Shown here: positions 1 to 4,799 of the stretch, in pieces
How positions within the stretch are numbered: the first letter of the stretch is position 1
Layout of the letters: each line of letters opens with the position of its first letter
NCBI GenBank assembly: GCA_964544765.1
Contig: CAZJDM010000126.1
Location: 1-13,502, forward strand
DNA from: CAZJDM01 sp964544765
GTDB taxonomy: Bacteria > Bdellovibrionota_B > Oligoflexia > CAYFLR01
Reading direction: 5' to 3'
DNA length: 13,502 bases
Translations under genes and position numbers: made by a program
The notes under the pieces: model-generated
Databases searched by the model: none
Told to the model about the DNA's origin: nothing
The model's input: only the letters and a program-made list of their open reading frames with translations

Positions 1-551
1 AAATCATGCGTCAAGTAGGATTAGGCCCCGAGTATTTTTATAGGTACCCTCATATGTTTAGTGGTGGACAAAGGCAACGCATTGGTATTGCCCGAGCTTT
101 AGTGTTAAAACCCTCGGTTTTAATCTGCGATGAGCCGGTTTCTGCCTTAGATGTATCGGTCCAAGCTCAGGTGATCAATTTACTACTGGATATCCAAAAG
201 CAATTTGATATCAGTTATCTGTTTATTTCTCATGACTTATCCGTTGTAAAACACCTATCTGATTATATTTTAGTGATGTATTTAGGAAAGGTTATGGAGT
301 ATGGCAAAGCCATAGATGTTTTTAGTAACCCTAAGCATCCGTATACTCAAGCCTTATTTGCCAGTACTCCCAAAATAGGTGTTAGATCTTCTAAAGACAA
401 GTTTGTTATTAAGGGTGAACCGCCCTCCCCCATTAATCCACCATCTGGATGTGTTTTTCATCCAAGGTGTCCTCTGGCCAAAGAAGAGTGCCAAAAAACT
501 GTCCCAGAATTAAGAGATACTAGAGATCGAAAAATTGCTTGTATTTATTAA
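1..551 (+). CDS. Dipeptide/oligopeptide ABC transporter ATP-binding protein, C-terminal part (OppF/DppF type)
   Basis: This is the 3' part of an ATPase that powers peptide import through an Opp/Dpp-type ABC transporter at the cytoplasmic face of the inner membrane. The reading frame is open to the left edge, so the start and the Walker A motif lie outside the window. Visible in order are the ABC signature FSGGQRQRIGIARAL (bases about 57-101), Walker B with catalytic Glu (VLICDEP) followed by the D-loop SALD, and the H-loop FISHD. A C-terminal oligo_HPY extension follows, with NPKHPYTQALFAS and the Cys-containing GEPPSPINPPSGCVFHPRCP. That extension is typical of peptide transporter ATPases of the OppD/DppD and OppF/DppF families, some members of which bind an Fe-S cluster through these cysteines. 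The choice of F over D is a judgement from the signature region. The gene converges on the OPT transporter at 695. Family assignment is very secure; the exact substrate is not. Confidence 0.95.
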   Translation, partial: IMRQVGLGPEYFYRYPHMFSGGQRQRIGIARALVLKPSVLICDEPVSALDVSVQAQVINLLLDIQKQFDISYLFISHDLSVVKHLSDYILVMYLGKVMEYGKAIDVFSNPKHPYTQALFASTPKIGVRSSKDKFVIKGEPPSPINPPSGCVFHPRCPLAKEECQKTVPELRDTRDRKIACIY

Positions 552-608
552 GGATAAATTGACAATTTATATAGTCGATTATTGAATTAACCATAAAATG
601 AGGTTTAG

Positions 609-671
609 TAGATAACCTCGAAGATAAAGTTTGATTTGCAAAAAACTATCTCCGAGGCCAATTATTATCTA
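609..671. repeat. Imperfect long hairpin between convergent genes (possible bidirectional terminator)
   Basis: The inner arms are CCTCGAAGATA (616-626) and TATCTCCGAGG (647-657), complementary with one mismatch. The outer arms TAGATAA (609-615) and TTATCTA (665-671) pair perfectly across a 7-nt bulge (658-664). The loop is 627-646. It lies in the gap between the convergent ABC ATPase and OPT genes, where a two-way terminator would be expected. Neither strand has a clear U-tract after the stem, so a canonical intrinsic terminator is not shown. It could also slow 3'-end decay. Confidence 0.45.
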
Positions 672-694
672 AGACGTTTATCAAGTTAAGTTAT

Positions 695-2575
695 CTAATT
701 TACTTTTGCTCTAGCTGTTTTGTACAGGTAAATAGCTAAAACGGCTAAACCAACTACGGACAGAATTTCCGCTAGACTTGAGGATATACCAACTCCCATA
801 GAGACTTTATAATAAATAAAGATGGCCAGAATAATTCCCATTAGAGATTCTCCGGCAATAAGTCCTGAAGCTAGGAGTATACCGCTATCTCTATGCTCGC
901 CTTCAGCTTGATTATTTTTGCTGTTGATTGCTGTTCTAATAATTCCACCGACTAACATAGGGACAGCCATAGTTACAGGTAAGTAAATTCCAACGGCTAC
1001 AGGCATTACATGGGTACGAAATTTAGAACCTCTCTTTTTAAGGATTTCGTTGGTAATTACTAATACGATTCCAACAATAACACCGTATAGAACCATTTCT
1101 TTGGGAAGGTCGCCATTACCGAACATACCTTTTACAATACTGGCAAAAAGAGTTGCTTGAGGAGCTTTTAGTCCTTCACCAATTACGTATGCTGAGTGTA
1201 AGAGGGTAAGAACTGGAGCAATTACAAAAGCGGGAATTATTACACCAAGAACCTGGGCGATTTGTTGTTTTACAGGTGTTGCGCCAACAATGCTGCCGGT
1301 TTTTAGATCTTGTGAAACATCACCTGCGGTACAAGCGGCACAGCAAACAACTCCGGCCACACCTAAAGTGGCTAAAATAGCTGAATCACCTTTAAGTCCT
1401 AAGACTAGAAAGAGACCAGATACTGCTAGTAATGTACATATTGTCATTCCAGAGACTGGATTATTTGAACTACCGACTAATCCTACAATATAACTGGAAA
1501 CAGCTACAAAGAAAAAGGAAGCGACAGCCATTAAAATTGTGGACAAGATAGTTAAACCAGTACTGCCAGTTAAATTTTGATAAAGAAAGAACATGAAAAC
1601 TATATTGAGAAGAAAAATAATTCCTAAAGAAGCAATTTTCATATCCTTATCAGTACGAGAGTTATTAGAAGAGTTAGCGGCTGTGTTACCTTTTAGACCT
1701 TGTAACCCCTTGGAAATACCTTTTCTCACTGAGAAAATTGACCAGAGGCCTCCAACTAACATGGCTCCCACTCCAATGTATCTAATTTTAGTGCTCCATA
1801 AGGTCCAGGCAATGTCTAAGGCGTTGGATGCTTCCATTCCAGTAGGAATGTCCATAAAAGGCATGGCCACAAACCATGATACCGCACCGCCTGTAAATAC
1901 TAAGGCAGCAATTTCAAGATTAACAATATAACCTACGCCTAGTAAAGCGGCTGAAATGTCAGTACCTATAAAAAAGATCTTGCTCCCCGATGCCCAGGCA
2001 AATTCAACAGAACCTTTTAGTAGTTTGAAACCTGTTACGAGTAGTTTAAGGACTCCACCAAAAAGTAATCCTTTAAATATAGTAATGGAACCAGCCCCAC
2101 CCTCTTCACCAGCTTGTAAAACTTGAGCACAAGCAACGCCTTCTGGATAAGTAAGATCCTTTTCTTCGCAGATAAGCACTCTTCTGAGAGGAATCATAAA
2201 AATAACTCCCAAAAGACCTCCGGTAATAGCAATTCCAGTGGTTTGCCAAAAATGGAAGTTGGACCAGGCTCCCACTAAAACTAAAGCGGGAACAGTAAAT
2301 ATGATGCCAGCGGCCAAAGATTCACCAGCACTGGCGATAGTTTGAACAATATTATTTTCTAAAATAGTACCTTTACGAAGAATTCCTCGTAATATTGCCA
2401 TAGAAATAACGGCGGCAGGGATTGATGCTGAAACAGTCATTCCGGCATAAAGACCAAGGTAGGTATTAGCAGCGGCCATAACCACGCCTAGTAGAAGACC
2501 TAAAGTTACTGCTGTCCAAGTAAACTCGACAACAGGTTGTCCACCTTGAACGGCTGAATTTTGGTTTGAGCTCAT
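695..2575 (-). CDS. OPT family oligopeptide transporter
   Basis: This is an integral inner-membrane carrier of the OPT family (PF03169), which imports oligopeptides or metal-chelate-like substrates, usually by proton symport. I chose the ATG at 2575 (626 aa) over the longer frame opening at 2632. It follows a strong G-rich ribosome site (AGGGGGG, 3 nt before the ATG), and the extra 19 residues are not family-like. Family motifs seen are NTYLGLYAGMTVSASIPAA (residues 37-55), YPEG (143-146), NNPVSGMT (371-378) and GDVSQDLKTG (418-427) followed by VGATPVKQQ. Hydrophobic segments run through the whole protein, as expected for about 14-16 helices. A Ser/Asn-rich hydrophilic stretch (about 295-312) looks like a loop between halves. 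It is convergent with a peptide ABC ATPase, so the left end of the window is peptide-uptake themed. The family is certain; the substrate is unknown. Confidence 0.93.
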   Translation of the reverse strand: MSSNQNSAVQGGQPVVEFTWTAVTLGLLLGVVMAAANTYLGLYAGMTVSASIPAAVISMAILRGILRKGTILENNIVQTIASAGESLAAGIIFTVPALVLVGAWSNFHFWQTTGIAITGGLLGVIFMIPLRRVLICEEKDLTYPEGVACAQVLQAGEEGGAGSITIFKGLLFGGVLKLLVTGFKLLKGSVEFAWASGSKIFFIGTDISAALLGVGYIVNLEIAALVFTGGAVSWFVAMPFMDIPTGMEASNALDIAWTLWSTKIRYIGVGAMLVGGLWSIFSVRKGISKGLQGLKGNTAANSSNNSRTDKDMKIASLGIIFLLNIVFMFFLYQNLTGSTGLTILSTILMAVASFFFVAVSSYIVGLVGSSNNPVSGMTICTLLAVSGLFLVLGLKGDSAILATLGVAGVVCCAACTAGDVSQDLKTGSIVGATPVKQQIAQVLGVIIPAFVIAPVLTLLHSAYVIGEGLKAPQATLFASIVKGMFGNGDLPKEMVLYGVIVGIVLVITNEILKKRGSKFRTHVMPVAVGIYLPVTMAVPMLVGGIIRTAINSKNNQAEGEHRDSGILLASGLIAGESLMGIILAIFIYYKVSMGVGISSSLAEILSVVGLAVLAIYLYKTARAKVN

Positions 2576-2782
2576 TGTCCCCCCTAATATTAAAGTAAGC
2601 GGTTGAAATAATTCAGAAAACAAGATATGCACACTCTTAAAGCTATTCTAAGCTTCGATCGAATATGACATATTTGGTTTATGTTTTGCAAGAAAAATTT
2701 TTATATTAAGCTAGAGAAAGCATATGATTCAATCATAATAATGACTGTTTGGATTGTTGAGATTAGCTTAAAATATGTTAAT
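2576..2782. other. Intergenic region upstream of the OPT transporter, with palindromes
   Basis: This 207-bp AT-rich gap lies between the OPT start and the end of the glycosyltransferase, both transcribed leftwards. It should contain the OPT promoter and/or the glycosyltransferase 3' end. Two palindromes stand out: TTCGATCGAA (2654-2663) and the 15-bp TATGATTCAATCATA (2723-2737, odd centre). A weak minus-strand pair, TTGCAA (2691-2686) and CATATT (2667-2662, spacer 18), could be a promoter. Each box matches consensus at only 4 of 6 positions. No intrinsic terminator with a U-run is visible. A short + strand open frame starting at 2681 has no support as a gene. Confidence 0.35.
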
Positions 2783-3736
2783 TCAATTAGTAATACATTT
2801 CTTAAAATAATAAATATAAGCATAGATAAGGATAAGAAAGGTCTTAAATCTAAAAAATTCCATTAAACTTTGTTTTAATTTGATAATCGCTTTGTGAGGA
2901 TTATAACGAATATAAGCTATGGCATCTGATTTTAGAGCTTGAGCTTTCACCCCCCTTAATAAAAATTTTGGTGCTCCAATGGATTTTAATTCTTCACTTA
3001 TTCTATACAGGCCTGTAATTAAGGCTTTTTTATCTTTAGTAATATTATGACCATGTTGGCGATTAAAATTTAGGTCCATTTTTATTTTAGCAAAATTTCC
3101 GCTAGAGGATAGTTTTAACCAAAGTAAATAATCCTCACCAATTTTTAAGTCCTCTTCTTCATTGAAGAGATTTGAATCACAAAGGCTCTGTTTGTTTACC
3201 ATAACGCTAGATAAAGAAATAAAATTGTTTTTAGCTAGTTGTTTTTTAAAATCTCTTATTTGAGATTTTTTTGTAAGAGAAGATATATTGGTATATTCAG
3301 AGTATTCTTTATAAAAACGAGGTTTTTGTGACGAATAAAAATTAGTATGATTGGTAAAAATTAATGGGATTTCTGGATGTTGGGTCATCAACATCACTTG
3401 CATTTTCAGTTTGTTAGGATCCCAAATGTCGTCATGATCTAAAAAGGCTACATACTCCCCTTTTGCTTTACGAATACCAAAATTTCTAGTTTTCGAGGGA
3501 AGACCTTGGTGTTTCTTTTTGAACAAAAAACATTTAGGATTTTGTTGACAAACTTGTTCTAATAATTTTAAAGTGCGGTCCTCTGAGCCATCGTCCACAA
3601 AAAGACATTCCCAATTAGTGTAGGTTTGGTGCAAAACTGATCCAGTAAGCGAGTCGATAAAGTTTTCACTATTGTAGGTTGTTATTATTATAGATATTAA
3701 GGGTTTTTTCATCTTTAGATAAAGAATCCTTTTCAT
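2783..3736 (-). CDS. Family 2 glycosyltransferase (GT-A fold)
   Basis: This is a cytoplasmic or membrane-associated enzyme that transfers a sugar from a nucleotide-sugar donor, probably to a surface glycan, lipid-linked glycan or polysaccharide. Family 2 signatures are plain: LISIIITTYN at residues 13-22, WECLFVDDGSEDRT around the nucleotide-binding Asp pair (D48-D49), and FLDHDDIW with the metal-binding D-x-D (D100-D102-D103). GEDYLLW (200-206) supplies the acidic residue common near the acceptor or catalytic site. The C-terminus (about 290-310) is hydrophobic and aromatic-rich and may touch the membrane. The length (317 aa) is normal for single-domain members. The start is uncertain: the ATG at 3736 and the one at 3712 both lack a strong ribosome site, and the second begins closer to the usual family N-terminus. 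The gene lies 52 bp after the methyltransferase on the same strand and is probably co-transcribed. Acceptor and donor cannot be read from sequence. Confidence 0.92.
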   Translation of the reverse strand: MKRILYLKMKKPLISIIITTYNSENFIDSLTGSVLHQTYTNWECLFVDDGSEDRTLKLLEQVCQQNPKCFLFKKKHQGLPSKTRNFGIRKAKGEYVAFLDHDDIWDPNKLKMQVMLMTQHPEIPLIFTNHTNFYSSQKPRFYKEYSEYTNISSLTKKSQIRDFKKQLAKNNFISLSSVMVNKQSLCDSNLFNEEEDLKIGEDYLLWLKLSSSGNFAKIKMDLNFNRQHGHNITKDKKALITGLYRISEELKSIGAPKFLLRGVKAQALKSDAIAYIRYNPHKAIIKLKQSLMEFFRFKTFLILIYAYIYYFKKCITN

Positions 3737-3767
3737 TTTAATGTGTTTTTACTAATTTATAAATTTT

Positions 3768-3810
3768 TAGCGAGGAACCCAAGGATCTTTAGTTGCTGGG
3801 TTCCTCGCTA
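3768..3810. repeat. Perfect 13-bp inverted repeat straddling the methyltransferase stop codon
   Basis: TAGCGAGGAACCC (3768-3780) and GGGTTCCTCGCTA (3798-3810) are exact reverse complements separated by 17 nt. The right arm lies inside the last codons of the methyltransferase, whose stop is at 3789-3791 in the loop, and the left arm lies in the gap before the glycosyltransferase. The stem is GC-rich against very AT-rich surroundings. Downstream on the minus strand the sequence is A-rich (AAAATTTATAAATT), not a U-tract. This argues for an intercistronic or mRNA-stabilising hairpin, or a relic of a short repeat, rather than a classical terminator. Confidence 0.75.
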
Positions 3811-4532
3811 TTATTGCTTAAGTCTTTCTTTGAGAAAACTCCAATAGTGTTAAAACCAAACCGGTTAAGTGGGAAACGTTGGGTAGAATTTAGACCCAAA
3901 CTTATAGGAATATTAAAGGGTAAATGTGTTCGATACCAGTATCCTACGGTGGTTTGTGCAGTCCAACCAAGACTTTTTAGAATTCTAAGAAGCTCATTTG
4001 TGGAGTAAATTTTTATATGGTCTTCATCCCAAGCATTCCATTTTTTTATTTTTAGAAGCTTTTCTCCAAGATAATACCCCTTTAGTCCTTCAAGAGAATG
4101 TTTATTCGGGGTTGAAATAATTAGTCGGCCATTTGGATGAATAAGTCTAGAAATATTTTTTATTAAGTCTTTTAAATCTATAATATTTAGGTGTTCAATT
4201 ATTTCTAATGCTAGGATTAATTTGAATTGTTGATTGTTAATTTTGTCTAAAATCCCAGGTAGGTAGCCTAAAATTGAGTTTTCAACATAGCGGTTGGCTC
4301 CCTCAATGTTTTGAGGGTTAGCGTCAACTCCCGTAACGCTCCATCCTTGTTGTTTTAAAATTTTGCTAAAAATTCCCGTTCCACAACCCAAATCGAGTGC
4401 TAGTGAGGAGTTAGGTGATTTTGGAATTAATTGTTTAATAATATCGATTCTTCCTTGTTCATAAGGATGCAAATATTTATCCTCATGAAGGGCTGACTTC
4501 TCTTTGTTTTGTTCAATTGACTTGCTTTCCAT
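3789..4532 (-). CDS. Class I SAM-dependent methyltransferase (UbiG/Methyltransf_11-like)
   Basis: This is a soluble, Rossmann-fold, S-adenosylmethionine-dependent methyltransferase. I chose the ATG at 4532 (247 aa) because AGAAGG sits 5 nt upstream; a longer frame opening at 4586 lacks such a site. Motif I is ALDLGCGTG (residues 45-53), and the acidic residue that binds the SAM ribose is D70 in VTGVDANP. Motif II/post-II is LALEIIEHL (107-115), and motif III is the HPNGRLIISTPN strand (132-143), a pattern common in the UbiG/COG2227 group. The C-terminal third (about 145-247) has aromatic-rich segments that probably shape the acceptor pocket. The UbiG-like fold alone does not make it the ubiquinone enzyme, and the lack of quinone genes nearby argues against that. 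Its downstream neighbour on the same strand is a glycosyltransferase, so modification of a sugar or glycan is a reasonable guess. The target is unknown. Confidence 0.9.
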   Translation of the reverse strand: MESKSIEQNKEKSALHEDKYLHPYEQGRIDIIKQLIPKSPNSSLALDLGCGTGIFSKILKQQGWSVTGVDANPQNIEGANRYVENSILGYLPGILDKINNQQFKLILALEIIEHLNIIDLKDLIKNISRLIHPNGRLIISTPNKHSLEGLKGYYLGEKLLKIKKWNAWDEDHIKIYSTNELLRILKSLGWTAQTTVGYWYRTHLPFNIPISLGLNSTQRFPLNRFGFNTIGVFSKKDLSNNSEEPSN

Positions 4533-4799
4533 AACAACCTTCTTAATCTTTAACAAAATTTTTTCAAAACTCAATCTAAAAAACAAAAATGTTTACCAAA
4601 AATTTAATTACAAGTGAACCTCTTTTTAGTTTCCTTAAAAAAACGATTAGTAAAGCTTTCTTTGAAAGGTAAGTATGTAAAATTAATGGCAAATAAATAA
4701 AAAACGTTTAATAATTCAAATCAATCTTGAAAAAACATAAAATATATTATATATAACAAAGAGTCAGGGCTCCTTTAACCCCTTCTAATATGGTGGATT
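4533..4799. other. Divergent AT-rich intergenic region
   Basis: This 267-bp region separates the leftward methyltransferase and the rightward lipoprotein gene and should hold both promoters. The rightward promoter candidate is listed separately. Leftward, TTGAGT or TTGAAA boxes followed 16 nt on by TAAAGA or TAAGAA lie close to the methyltransferase start, but the matches are weak in such AT-rich DNA. I see no RNA gene, coding sequence or strong hairpin here. Confidence 0.4.
4727..4755 (+). promoter_or_regulatory. Candidate sigma70-type promoter for the lipoprotein operon
   Basis: A -35-like TTGAAA (4727-4732) and a -10-like TATATA (4750-4755) are separated by exactly 17 nt. Transcription would begin near 4762, giving a leader of about 38 nt before the ATG at 4800. 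The region is very AT-rich, so chance matches are easy. Position and spacing are what make this one credible. Confidence 0.45.

Noticed and set aside
554..570. ATAAATT-GAC-AATTTAT hairpin right after the ABC ATPase stop as an intrinsic terminator
   Set aside because: The stem is only A/T pairs with a 3-nt loop and no U-tract follows.
1290..1931. Open frames antisense to the OPT transporter
   Set aside because: They are shadows of a gene with unmistakable family motifs. They lack ribosome sites, and their proteins resemble no family.
2681..2866. A 61-codon + strand open frame running from the intergenic gap into the glycosyltransferase 3' end
   Set aside because: No ribosome site, low-complexity Ile/Lys/Asn-rich translation typical of AT-rich noncoding DNA, and it overlaps a clear gene on the other strand.
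3977..3988. TTAGAATTCTAA palindrome in the methyltransferase gene
   Set aside because: It is short, within coding sequence, and expected by chance in AT-rich DNA of this length.
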